From Ceratothoa steindachneri (lineage: Eukaryota; Arthropoda; Malacostraca; Isopoda; Cymothoidae): a DNA stretch of 64,000 nt. Below the pieces are notes generated by a model. It was not told the origin of the DNA. It made no database searches and saw nothing but the letters and a program-made list of their open reading frames with translations. Shown here piece by piece: positions 1-10,190 of the stretch; within the stretch, counting starts at the first letter, position 1, and each line of letters starts with the position of its first letter. Where the stretch lies: positions 156,332,848 to 156,396,847 of the forward strand of contig OZ018322.1 of the NCBI GenBank assembly GCA_963969495.1, in the 5' to 3' direction. A program made the position numbers and the translations under genes.

Positions 1-49
1 CATTTAGGTCTTCAATTTGTCCTATTTCCCTTATTTGTCCTATTTATGT

Positions 50-852
50 ACCATTTTGGGTAATATTTCAGTTTCGGGGCGCACAGTAGGTGGCGCTGTT
101 TATAGGCTACAATTTTGGGCTACAATATATGTCTTATGATATCAGACGGTAGCGTCAGATGTGAACAATTACGGCGTTATATTTTTTTTGTATATGAGTA
201 TATACTGGGGGCTGAGCCCCCAGACCGTAACCCCCCAATTGATTGAAACTCAAGATCATCGCTGGGTAGTCCCCCTGCAGTGATATCTCCCCCACGAGCA
301 GTAACTTGAATTTACTGGGGGGTTTTTCCCAACTGCTTTTTACTGGCAGAAAAACCTAACCTAATGACAAACAACACTTATTTTTATAGGTTTATGTTCA
401 TGCGCATCTAAATAATCTAAAGGTTTTTCGCAGTCATGCAAAATAAACCCGAATTCGAATAACGAAGTAGCACAACTAGAGCACAAAAAAGCCATAACGA
501 AAGAGAAACAAATGCTAAGCTGGTTGTATTTATAGCTACGACGTTGCCAGTAAGAAGCTGTTATCGTTCACTGAGAAACACGAAATACGAAAACGAAAAA
601 CGACAATAAAAGACATCAAGAAACCTTACCTAACTTAGAAAAACTATAAACGAGCAGAGGAGCAGATATTTAGTTTATAATACAGACTAAAAGTTACAAA
701 TCCCCAAAACAACAAAAAAATATAACGCCGTAATTGGTCACATCTGAAGCTACCGTCTGACGTCTTAAGCGATATGCTGTAGCCCAAAATTGTAGCCTGC
801 CAACAGCGCTACCTACCATGCGCCCCAAATCTGAAGTATCACCCCAATTTGT
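50..852. mobile_element. Non-autonomous foldback element with long terminal inverted repeats (MULE-like?)
   Basis: About 120 bp at 55-180 reads again, inverted and with scattered mismatches, at 720-848. Shared blocks include GGGGCGCA near the outer end, GGCTACAATTTTGGGCTACA in the middle and ACGGCGTTATA at the inner edge. The ~540-bp interior has no ORF; it carries a perfect 8-bp hairpin (TGGGGGCT/AGCCCCCA, 206-222), several G5-6/C5-6 runs and AACCTAACCTAA near 356. ATTTGTCCTATTT occurs just outside both ends (33-45 and 847-859) and again at 15-27, so it may hold the target duplication, but the exact ends are uncertain. TIRs this long without coding capacity resemble Mutator-type MITEs; that class assignment is inference. 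Confidence 0.6.
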
Positions 853-859
853 CCTATTT

Positions 860-1687
860 CTAAAAGCTCAAGAACAAATATTCTATTTTATCGTCAATTT
901 AAGTCGATTTACATTAAATACATTAAGGAAATTAGATTGAAATTATTATCTATAGAATTTTTCTGTAATCTTATATTTATTAACTAAAAATGACTAAAGT
1001 CCAGAGTTTTGTTTATTTTAAAGTTCATTTTAAAATTGCTTCTGATAATTTGAGAAAAATTTATTTAGTTGTTCATACAAAATGTAACTTTATTAAGTAA
1101 AATGAAAAACATTTAAAGTATTTTAACTGAGGTTTAAATTATGTAACATCAGAAGATATTTAGATTTTCCATTGACGGCATTTGCTCGTTAAATTTTAAT
1201 AAGTTTCATTCTCGGTCGGGCACCTATTATAAACAATCTGGGCAGTATTCTTTTGAGCGTTACTTTTTAGACTTACTTAATTGAATGTCTGCCCGCTTGC
1301 CGAACCTAGCCTAACCTAACCTTAACGGTTAAGATACAAAAATAACTTCTATAAAAAGACCAACCGTCTTATGGACAAAAATTCAGCTTTATGACCTGAC
1401 GTTTTTCTTAGGAATTTTACAAAAGAGATAATGAAACTTCAAGATACCAGCGCTCTTTGAGAGCACTCTTCAGATTCTCACCCGTCAAATGTTTTTATGG
1501 TTGAACGTGCGAACCCCTTCTAAAATTTTATAAAACTACAAAATGCACATTTTTCAGGTACTTTTTTGTCATACTCGATTCTATACTGTGGTTCTAACAC
1601 TACACACTCACTGGCAAGAACGCAGAGGGTAATTCTAAATATAAACAGCTACGTTTAAAAAAATCAATTTATTTTATAGGCCTATCT
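860..1687. other. AT-rich spacer, nothing recognised
   Basis: No ORF with a recognisable domain on either strand. It contains a short run of CCTAACC-type words near 1308-1322. I see no terminal repeats or RNA gene. Confidence 0.5.
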
Positions 1688-2760
1688 CAGGTGTCGGCAA
1701 CCTTTAACATTCCAGGACATTTAGACCCATTTCCCACTGAAAAAAACACACCGAGAGCCACAAAAGCTTTTTGACATATAAAAGAATATAATACTGAATA
1801 TATCGATTTTTACATCTATGCTATCTATAAAAAACAATATTCTATTGAATTTATGAAATCAAAGAACTGATACCGGATACCCAAATTTTATTTCTGTATA
1901 CAAAAAGATTGGAACTCCCCCCCCAAAGCTGGGTTGAACACTCCTTACAATTATTATGTTTGGTGTCTATTTGAGGCCTCTCGTATTCACGAAATACATA
2001 AAACTCGAAATTAAATGTTCAACCTGCAGTAATCTAAATCTACCGTCTGCTTCTGTCTGCTGTTATCGTGTAGTCAGCTATCAACCTGAATAAAGGAGCA
2101 TTTCAGTAAACATTGAAAATATATATTTGTAAAATAATAGCAATACAAATATTTACTTTACCTGGTTTTGCTCCTGAACCTCAGCGCACAGTGCGTGCAC
2201 ACCAGGGCTGTAAGAGATCACTTTAATCTTCCTGCAAGATTGCAAGATGTCTTGAGGCGTGAGCGATGTTTGTTTTTTTTTATATAGTGTTGGAGAAGAC
2301 CTGCTAACATACATATGTAGATTCGAATATTGACAGGACTCAAATTTCATATTTTTTCATGTTGGCGTAAATTTCGGGGATGGCCTTCCACCTTTCAAAA
2401 ACAAGTTAGTCCGGTTTGGGAAGGTTTTTAATCTTACTCCATTTGTGATTGTGGGCAAGCATGACCTTCTCGAGGGAAACATCTTCAAGAACAGTTGTCG
2501 ATTGCTGGAACTTTGACACCCACATAACTTTCTCGTCTACATTGGCCAGTTCCATTTCCAGATCTGATTGACTCATACTTACAAATGCAATCATATTTAG
2601 TATAGATTAAACCACCAAGGGAGTGACAGGGAAGGATAATGTGATCTTTTTATCTCTGAAGTCACATAATCGTTTCCCAAACGATGCTTCTATTGCGGTG
2701 ATTTTAGACTGAAAATAATCTGAACTGATCATTTTGTGAGTTTGTTTGAACTCTCTCAAA
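1688..2760 (-). mobile_element. hAT transposon fragment (3' part)
   Basis: The left edge, CAGGTGTCGGCAACCTTTAA, has the form of a hAT terminal inverted repeat (CAGNGGTCGGCAACC-type) and is followed by the usual 'GAGAGCCACAAAAG' type subterminal sequence near 1752. Minus-strand transposase remnants begin about 470 bp further in. I could not find the matching right end or an 8-bp duplication, so the right limit is approximate. Confidence 0.65.
2153..2594 (-). pseudogene. hAT transposase C-terminal remnant
   Basis: Read on the minus strand from 2594, a frame with KVMLAHNHKWSKIKNLPKPD runs to a stop and then continues, with frame breaks, as a stretch containing FESTYVC and QVFSN near 2320-2280. 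In hAT transposases of the ZBED5/GTF2IRD2-like group the C-terminal dimerisation region has the order 'hKW..i..Lp..d..i...W..iP..Y..l.......l..FgSTY.CE..FS'. The spacing and order here match that, so this is the last ~150 codons of such a protein. The Glu after the Cys and the following region are broken by stops. The domestication of hAT genes is known elsewhere, but the stops and frame changes here argue for plain decay. Confidence 0.6.
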
Positions 2761-2809
2761 GAGGGGAAGTGAGACTATGTACCTCGCTCTAAATATCTGG
2801 TAAATACTG

Positions 2810-3602
2810 TCAACATGCGCTTAAATGCCAAACCAGTCTTCCTCAAAGCCTTCGGAAGGAGCTCTTCTCACATACACGAAAAGGTAGCACTTAAAATAGG
2901 CGTTCTCTCAGATAGCCAAAAAACTATCTTTCGATTAGCCTGTTTAAGTGTCACCCTTGCTTTTCGAAGAGAATGTAAAATTTGTTTGATTCTTCATTTT
3001 TGCCACACCTTATAAACTAAGAAAAATTATTGCACTAACGCAATTAATTATGCGGTTAAAAGGCTATTTTTGGCAAACCGCATAATTAATTGCATTACTG
3101 CAATAATTGTTCTTAATTTATAAGGTGTGGCAAAAATGGAGAATCAAACAAATTTTACATTCTCTTCGAAAAACAAGGGTGACACTTAAAAACGCTAATC
3201 GAAAGATAGTTTTTTGGCTTTCTGAGAGAACGCCTATTTTAAGTGCTACCTTTTTGTATTTGTGAGAAGAGCTCCTTCAGAAGGCTTTAAGGAAGACTGG
3301 TTTGCCAAAAATAGCCTTTTAACCGCATAATTAATTGCGTTACTGCAATAATTTTTCTTAATTTATAAGGTGTGGCGAAAATGGAGAATCAAACAAATTT
3401 TCCATTCTCATCGAAAAGCAAGGGTGACACTTAAAAACGCTAATCAAAAGATAGTTTTTTGGCTATCTGAGAGAACGCCTATTTTAAGTGCTACCTTTTG
3501 GTGTATGTGAGAAGAGATCCTTCCGAAGGCTTTGAGGAAGACTGGTTTGCCAAAAATAGCCTTTTAACCGCATGATTAATTGCGTTACTGCAATAATTTT
3601 TC

Positions 3603-3606
<4 letters not shown>
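2810..3606. repeat. 245-bp repeat: one inverted, two direct and one partial copy
   Basis: Units start at CCGCATAATTAATTGC at 3078, 3323 and 3568, exactly 245 bp apart. The last is cut after about 38 bp by the (TA)n tract. A further unit lies inverted at 2810-3055, head to head with the unit at 3078 around a 22-bp centre. Each unit has the landmarks TTATAAGGTGTGGC, GGGTGACACTTAAA and GAGAGAACGCCTATTTTAAG. The ORF that can be read at 2815-3015 is not kept in the other copies, so the repeat is not coding. Confidence 0.85.
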
Positions 3607-3688
<82 letters not shown>

Positions 3689-3692
3689 TATA
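3606..3692. repeat. (TA)n microsatellite, left part
   Basis: An almost pure TA run with two single-base variants. It abuts the left end of the Tc1 element and is the left half of the tract that the element entered. Confidence 0.95.
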
Positions 3693-3740
3693 CAGGGGTT
3701 GGGAAAAATAATTACACCACGTGTTAAATTCAATGAATAT

Positions 3741-4330
3741 TTATTTATTATGGAGATGGTCTTCTTTTTGCTTTCTGACCAGCTTCGATGCGTCTTGAAA
3801 TTGATTCATACAGCTTTCTGACTTCATGGAGAGAAATTTTGAGCCATTCTTCTTGCAATACCTGTGCCAGTGGTCTAAGATACGACTGTGGTGGGTAATG
3901 ACTGCAAACTTGTTGCTCCAAGACACACCACAAATGCTCAATAATATTAAGATCTGGAGATTGTGGGGCCACTTGATGTATCGTAGCTCACTCATATGCT
4001 TTTCATATCAATTCTTAACTACATGAGCAGTATGTATTGGGGTATTGTAATTTTGCTAAAAACACTCACCATCAGGGGATAATGTTTGGACAATGGGATG
4101 GACTTAACCTCCTTAAAATATTTAGATATTTGTTGCTGTTGATCCTACCATGCAGGCAACGAGTGGACCAAGAGAATTCCAAGAAATGTCTATCCAAACC
4201 AACGATGACCCTCTTTCGTGCTTCACTGTAGGAATAAGGCACTCAGGATTAAAAGCTTACCCGGGCTGCCTCTACATATAAACCAAACCTGCAGTGGGGA
4301 AAAAGCAAAAACTGAACTCGTCGAAGAATA
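3741..4330 (-). pseudogene. Tc1 transposase, catalytic part (DD34E)
   Basis: Minus-strand remnant of the DDE domain. In order I see a TSSVFAF/CLF-like stretch after the first Asp position, a degraded second-Asp motif (QNYNTPIHTAH in place of a QDN-type motif), and then the well-kept SPDLNIIEHLW motif with the catalytic Glu near 3945. The C-terminal helix 'EVRKLYESISRRIEA' sits near 3800. Several frameshifts separate these blocks, so no full protein can be made. It continues on the far side of the mariner at 5627-5890. Confidence 0.8.
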
Positions 4331-4333
4331 GTA

Positions 4334-5624
4334 CGAGGGGGAGGGGTCAATAAGTTCTGCTAATCGGTAGGACAAAACAGAGGAAGGGGATGGATGTTTG
4401 TGAGGGTGTTAGGACAAGTTATTGCAAGTCAAGACCTGCGGCCGCACGCTCCTGCCTCGTCTATTTAAGAAGCAGTAGCTGATCGCAGATCATCAGTCAC
4501 AATTTTTTCAACAATGGAGAAGGTTGAGCACCACGCAGTGATCAAATTTTTGACCAAGGAAGGCAAGAATGCAGAAGAGATTCATGAACGCATGGTTGCA
4601 GTGTACACCGACACCGCCCCTTCCTATGCAACCATTGCTCGCTGAAATAGGGAGTTCCGCCATGGTCGGGAGTCCATTGAAAATAGACACCCGTCCGACG
4701 TGACCAACGAGGAGAATGTCGCCCGTGTGGAAAGGATGATCCTCGAAAATCGACGGATGAAGGTCGAAGAAATCGAGCGAGAACTTGGAATATCACATGG
4801 AAGTGTTATCAACATCATCCACGACAATTTGGCCATGACCAAGGTCTCTGCCCGTTGGGTCCCTAGAAACCTCACGCCCCATGATCAATTCAACGTCGTC
4901 AAAGTTCGGAAGAGCTGCTGCTCCTTTAAAACCAAAACCCGGCGGGATTCGGGTCACGCAAAATGACAGGTGATGCAACGTGGGTCCATCACTGGAATCC
5001 TGAGACCAAGCTCAAAGCATGGCCTGGAATCACAGGGGCTCGCCGACGCCCATCTTGTTCCGGACCCAACCTTCAGCCGGGAAGATCATGGCCACCATCT
5101 TCTGGGATTATGAGGGAGTGTTGATATGGACTATGCGCCTTGTGGAAAGACCCTCACAGGCCAATATAACGCCGAGGAACTGGCTGGGTTAAAGAAGTGC
5201 ATCCGTCAGAAGCGATTGCGGGAAGTTGACACGCGGTGTCCTGCTCCTCCACGACAATGCCCCTGTCCACAAGGCCAGAATTGCACAAGCTGCCCTGCGC
5301 GAGCGCGAGTGCGAATTCAAGGAGTTCACCATCTCCCCTACAGTCCAGATCTGGCCCTTAGCGACTACTTTTTATTCCGCCAGCTCAAGGCTGCACTGCG
5401 TGGACGCCGGTTTGAGGACGATGAAGATGTCCAGGTCGCCGTCCAGGAGTGGATTGAACAACATTCGGGAGATTTCTTTTTGTCTTGTCGGGAATTCGAA
5501 GCCTCAGGGACAAGTGGCACAAGTGCATTGAAGTCAAGGGTAGTTATTTTGAAAAATAATAAAACACTTTTCCTCATATCTCGTTTTCTTATATCCGAAT
5601 TTCAAAACTTATTGACCACCCTCG
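4334..5624 (+). mobile_element. mariner element (copy 1, full length 1,291 bp)
   Basis: The left end CGAGGGGGAGGGGTCAATAA and the right end (read inverted from 5624, CGAGGGTGGTCAATAAGTTT) are mariner-type inverted repeats. Each is flanked by TA (4332-4333 and 5625-5626). The length is typical for mariner. It lies inside the Tc1 element in the opposite orientation and splits its transposase, so it arrived later. Confidence 0.9.
4514..5559 (+). pseudogene. mariner transposase (DD34D), inactivated
   Basis: The reading frame opens with ATG at 4514 (MEKVEHHAVIKFLTKEG). The N-terminal helix-turn-helix region has a TGA at codon 44 (4643-4645) where the second copy has a Trp codon. The second HTH, ERELGISHGSVINIIHDNL, is intact. 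Frame changes follow near 4890. Catalytic landmarks remain in order: GDATWVHHW (first Asp, ~4972), LLHDNAPVHKA (second Asp, ~5250) and YSPDLALSDYFLF (third Asp, ~5340-5378). The frame ends with a TAA at 5557. This is a clear DD34D mariner transposase, non-functional because of the stop and frameshifts. Confidence 0.85.
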
Positions 5625-5626
5625 TA

Positions 5627-5890
5627 TTACTTGCTCCAATTGGTCTATCGACCAGCCCTTGTGCTTTATATACGAGTTCAACCCTTTTTGAACGGATTGA
5701 TGAGAAAGTATATGCTTCCTGATGGCGGCTCTTCCATGATATCCTACTTTATTGAGCTTACGGCGAACAGTTTTGGTTGAAACTGGGCTATTAAGATCTT
5801 GATTCAACTCTGAAGTCACCTTAGGGGCATTTGTTCGGGGATTTTTCATCACAATGTGTTTAAACAATTGTCGCTCTCTTTCAGCGAGCT
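5627..5890 (-). pseudogene. Tc1 transposase, N-terminal DNA-binding part
   Basis: On the minus strand this open stretch carries STKTVRRKLNKVGYHGRAAI, the second helix-turn-helix of Tc1-type transposases, which bind the terminal repeats. It then runs toward 'NSYIKHKGWSIDQ' and is cut at the mariner insertion. The first HTH should lie at 5890-6100 but is degraded. It is the 5' half of the gene whose catalytic half lies at 3741-4330. Confidence 0.75.
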
Positions 5891-6254
5891 GCGAAGTCCT
5901 GCTGAATTTCTCTTCTTGCTGGAGGTTTTGCCCTAGCTATTGAATTCTGTCATGGTCCTTGATATGGTAGCTCTAAAAACCAATGAGTTTAGTTGTTCTG
6001 GTGACGGAAGCCCCTGCAATTCGAGCTCCAAAAATTTGCCCTTTTTCGAACACTCTGAGGTAACGCATCTTAGCATCTATACCACGATCCGCCAAAGAAA
6101 TAAAAATAATCATCAAAGTTGATAAATAAAAATATATTATCTAAAATAAAAACAAAAACACTCACAATGATATTTGGATGGATATTCGTAATATAATGGC
6201 TCATTGATAGATTGGTGTTAAATTTCTACTGTTTCAAATATTTTGTCCAACACC

Positions 6255-6256
<2 letters not shown>

Positions 6257-6346
<90 letters not shown>

Positions 6347-6347
6347 G

Positions 6348-6413
<66 letters not shown>
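6257..6413. repeat. (TA)n microsatellite, right part
   Basis: Nearly pure TA of about 155 bp, the right half of the tract that holds the Tc1 element. Long translated Y-I strings in both directions are artefacts of this repeat. Confidence 0.95.
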
Positions 6414-6416
<3 letters not shown>

Positions 6417-6639
6417 TAATTTGTTTAACCATTCTATATTTAGCCTTAATTAATTTCCGTTGCCAATTTCTACTTTCCTTATTATTTTGTTTTTTTCATC
6501 TTGTAGATTGTAAATTATAATTTCTCCAATTATATACAAGTGTATATTTATGGAAATGTCAAGATTCCATCATTTTATAAGTCACGACACCAATTTACTG
6601 TCTAGGTAAAACCATACATGAAATCATAACATCTTACAT

Positions 6640-7930
6640 TCCTTCAAACTACAGCATAAATTCTACATAGTTTATTGATATACTTCAGTCCACAAGACTG
6701 GCAAGTCTAATAGAATCCCTCAATTTGGAAAGCCATTTTACTAATGTACCGACCTTCCTCATTATCGAAATAATTATAAAAAAATGTATATCACCATCCT
6801 ACGATACCTCCCTCAAATGTAGACCTAAATATCTTTAAAAAAAAGCTAAGGTCATGGAAATCAGAATCCCCGTTCAGAACACCAGATGGAAATCTATACA
6901 CACAAGTCGATGGAGTAGCTATGAGATCACCCCTTGATCAAAACTTTGCCAATTTCTACAGAGGGTGACTCGAAAAGGATATATTAGACACCATCGAAAA
7001 TAAGCCACATACATACCACACATACGTTGATGACATCTACATCACCGTCCAAAATGAAGAATAACTAAGAAATACCAAACAACAATCGAGGACAAATCCT
7101 TCTTAAAATTTACTTAATAATTAAGCACGAACAATAAACTTTTTTTCCTGAATGTCGAATTATAAAATGTTAATAGAAAATATATCACAAATGTGTATAG
7201 AAAAGGTACATACATAGGAAAATACCTTAACGATAAATGTGAATGTACTAACAGATATAAAAAGAGTGTAATCAGATCATACATGCGCCGAACATACAAA
7301 TGCTGTTCCAAGTAGGAACTATTCGATCAGGAGATCTCCCACGTCAAACAAACCCTCTTAAACAACGGGTTTACAAACAGCATGATTGAACGCCATCTTT
7401 GAACATTTCTTACGAAAACAAATGAAAGTCACAGATTAAACTGACAACAACAAAGAGGTAAAAAAATAACATCGAGCTTTTCTATAGAAACAGAATGTCT
7501 ACGACCTACAAAGTAGATGAAAGATACATCAAGGAGATTGTTAATCGTAACACCAAATTCAAATGTTTAACAAAAAAAATCCAAGTTATCATATATTACG
7601 AAACAACAAAAGTCAACAATCTCCTGATGAAAAATCCCGTCTGCCAAAACTCCTCGAAACTCAAGTCTACGAGTTCAACTGCCCACATGAAGAATGCCAG
7701 CATCATAACTCTAATTACGTTAGCATGACTACCACTATCCATTCGAGGCGTTTAAGAATGCATTTTCAAAACGGAGCAACTAAAAACCATATATAGAGCA
7801 TTCACAGGGGCAGCTTTACAAGAAATATTTTGGGTGAGAGCACCGAGATAAACAGAAAAACAGAAATCCATCAAGGCTAACACTCTTAGAAGCCATCATA
7901 ATCAATTTAGAAAACGGTCTGGGGATAGAC
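6640..7930 (+). pseudogene. Penelope-like retroelement remnant (RT plus GIY-YIG)
   Basis: Plus-strand remnant with several frame breaks. A SHFTNVPT stretch (~6730) corresponds to the 'SLFTNVP' RT block of Penelope-like elements. QVDGVAMRSPLDQNFANFY (~6910-6965) matches the 'Q..GvaMGSPL.p..An.y' block, and YVDDIYI (~7027) is the catalytic YVDD. Further on come a 'YRKGTYIGKYLN' block (~7200) and a 'LLNNGF' block (~7350). From 7660 a CPHEECQHHNSNYVSM stretch followed by SRRLRMHFQNGATKNH resembles a C-terminal GIY-YIG endonuclease with zinc-binding Cys/His. The GIY-YIG core is eroded. Start and end are approximate; no terminal repeats were seen. Confidence 0.7.
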
Positions 7931-8639
7931 GAGTAGGGAATTGGTAGAAAAGGTTTTTTTTAGGATAGGAAGATGTGTGCCCGGTTGTCTGGCAATCTCT
8001 GTCATTGTCTTGTGAATGAGTAAGCGTTCAACCGTCAGTCATCGTTAGAAAGATATCCTGTATATAGTAAGAGACTTGTAACTGCATTTTTTTGTCCTTT
8101 ATTATTCTTTATTTTTGACTTTAGTGAAAAATCCTTATTTTGTCCATTACGGATCTTTTACTTAATTATTTATTTATTTTTCTAATGAATTTGTCTACTA
8201 CGGATCTTTTGTTATTAATCTATTTGTTTGTCCACTTCGGATCATTTAGTTATACTTAGTTTCAGGGATTTTTTTGTTTTTTGGTTGTTTAATCTTCTGT
8301 TGTTTTCCTCTAAATATAGGACGAATCTCTTATCGGTTCTGTAGCTGACTCCTTTTAAAAGCGCATCTAAATCGTATATTCGGTAGTCTCATTTGGTATA
8401 GTACATCATCCAATATGCTTTGGTAGATTTTGTGGCATAAGTGTTTACACGTTAAATATGGTCGATGTCAGTAATTAGTGCAGTATCTTTGCTGGTATGA
8501 AGTCCCAAATAGGGACATTTGCAATAAATCTTGTCGCTCTATTATGCATCACCTGCGCATTTTACACTACTGCCTTGCTCAGGGTAGGTAGGGGAATGAC
8601 ATGATACAGAAGTATCGGCCTTAGTAGCAACATGTACAT

Positions 8640-10190
8640 CTTCCTTTTATTAAGTGGAGAAAGTAGTCTGAAGCGATACAGAAACTGTAGCGTTCCTGTG
8701 GCCGCGGCGATCATCGCTTTTTAGTGTGCAGCATACCCATCTGATGATAATTTTAGGCCAATACTTGACCTTCCCTTGGCTATGTAAATAATAGTCCTGC
8801 ATTAGCACATCTGCCGTTTTCCGACGTCCCATTTTTATCATTTTAAACTTGTTAATGTTGATTTTTATCTTAATATTTTTTTCAAAGTTATTTAGGTTTC
8901 CGAGTTCCCATCCTATTCTTTTGACACCGACCAGAGCGTTTTTATATACGCTAGTGATAACATGCATGATGTCGTCGGCCAGCTGGATGTACTGAGCGAA
9001 GTCATGAGTGGGGTAAGGTAGGTAGCCGGTGTACACCGCATACAACGTTTGACTGAGGCTTCTTCCATCCGCATCCCTGTTTCCAGGTTGAATGGCTCTC
9101 TCTCAGTTCTGTTTACTCTTACGATTGCCTTCCGATCTTCTAGCTAATCGCAGAGAACCTTTGTCATATTTTCTTTTATAATCAGGCCACTGATCGTTTT
9201 TAGCACAGGTATTCGCAACATCTTTCAGTAGTAAATATGCATCACCCTTTCTGGCCTTACCAATGACAATTTTTTTCCGTTATTAATGCCAATGCCTTCT
9301 CTTACATGAGTGTCTTACAGAGAGCATGTTGCCGGTTATTGTATAGATCAATATTGTCTAGGTAGCTCCTCATTCCCTTTTTAAGGAGTTTTCCTGTTAG
9401 CTTGCTAAAATATTCCAGAAGTGAGATGGGTCTGTATCTACTGATCTCCTTTTTTGATTTGCTGGGTTTTAGTAATGATATCATCCTGGCTCTTTTAAAT
9501 TCGTCAGAAAAATATCCGACGTTAAGGTAGGCACTGAAAAGATTTAATAGAGCTTTATTGATGTTTTGAAAAACATTTACCAGGTGAATCTTGGGTGATG
9601 CCAGTTATCCTTGGCACTTACTCTTTCACGCTCTTCAAAGAGAGGGTTTGTATCTGTCTTGGGGGAATAGTCTTCCTTCTCCTCTCGTTAGACGTTTCTA
9701 ATCTACGATGTGATACGGCGTGAGGTTAGCACCCCAGCTCTTTAAGTCTTAAGAGTATTTCTTTTTCGTACATTGCGTCTAATATTTCGTTCTATTTTTC
9801 ACTTATTTGAAACGGTTTTGCCAGTATTCTATGAATTTTTTCTTAATAACTTGATCATCTCTGATTTCGATGCCATTTATTTTGAAGCCTACTCTACTCT
9901 TGGGGAGAGTGCCGCCTAATCTCTTTAACTGACTCCAAAAGTTCTTGGTGTCTCATTCTGTACCAATACTGGCTATTATGTTGTCTCACCTCTCGATTTT
10001 TTCATTATAAGATATTTAATCTCATTCCTTAATCCTCACAGTTCCTGGTAGCGACGTGCTGTATTCCCAAATATATTCATGCATTTAATAGGTGCTCCTA
10101 GATGGTCCATTTTATCTTTGATGTTTAAGTCCTACTTTGAAGCCGGAATTGTTTTATATTCTGTCCAAAGGGCAGCTAGAAGGTCAGTAT
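8640..10190 (-). pseudogene. J1 ORF2, reverse transcriptase part
   Basis: Minus-strand RT remnant. Landmarks in order are an N-terminal 'GNTARRYQEL' type stretch near 10,060 that parallels copy J2, KEISRYRPISLLEYFSKL (RT block 2, ~9,440), LYAVYTGYLP and IQLADDIMHVI (catalytic Asp-Asp, ~8,975), and NINKFKMIKMGRRKT (~8,830). Frameshifts and stops break it into pieces of at most about 130 codons. The reaction of an intact relative would be target-primed reverse transcription. Unlike J2, this copy keeps the Asp-Asp pair. Confidence 0.75.

Larger units (their letters stand above)
3693..6256 (-). mobile_element. Tc1-like element interrupted by a mariner
   Basis: The left end CAGGGGTTGGGAAAAATAAT and the right end (read inverted from 6256, TAGGTGTTGGACAAAATATT) are imperfect terminal inverted repeats of the Tc1 type. 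Both ends lie directly in (TA)n, as expected for TA-targeting. Subtracting the mariner (4334-5624 plus one TA copy) leaves about 1.27 kb, a normal length for Tc1. The transposase is on the minus strand in two pieces on either side of the mariner. Confidence 0.85.

Noticed and set aside
1300..1325. CCTAACC-type words as a telomere repeat
   Set aside because: Only two or three imperfect units; far too short for a telomeric or interstitial telomeric array.
5126..5722. 198-codon plus-strand ORF
   Set aside because: It is an out-of-frame reading of the mariner transposase that runs past the element end into Tc1 DNA; only its middle part overlaps real mariner coding blocks.
6212..6520. ORFs of 68-102 codons rich in Tyr/Ile on both strands
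   Set aside because: They are translations of the (TA)n tract; the same applies to 3,491-3,733.
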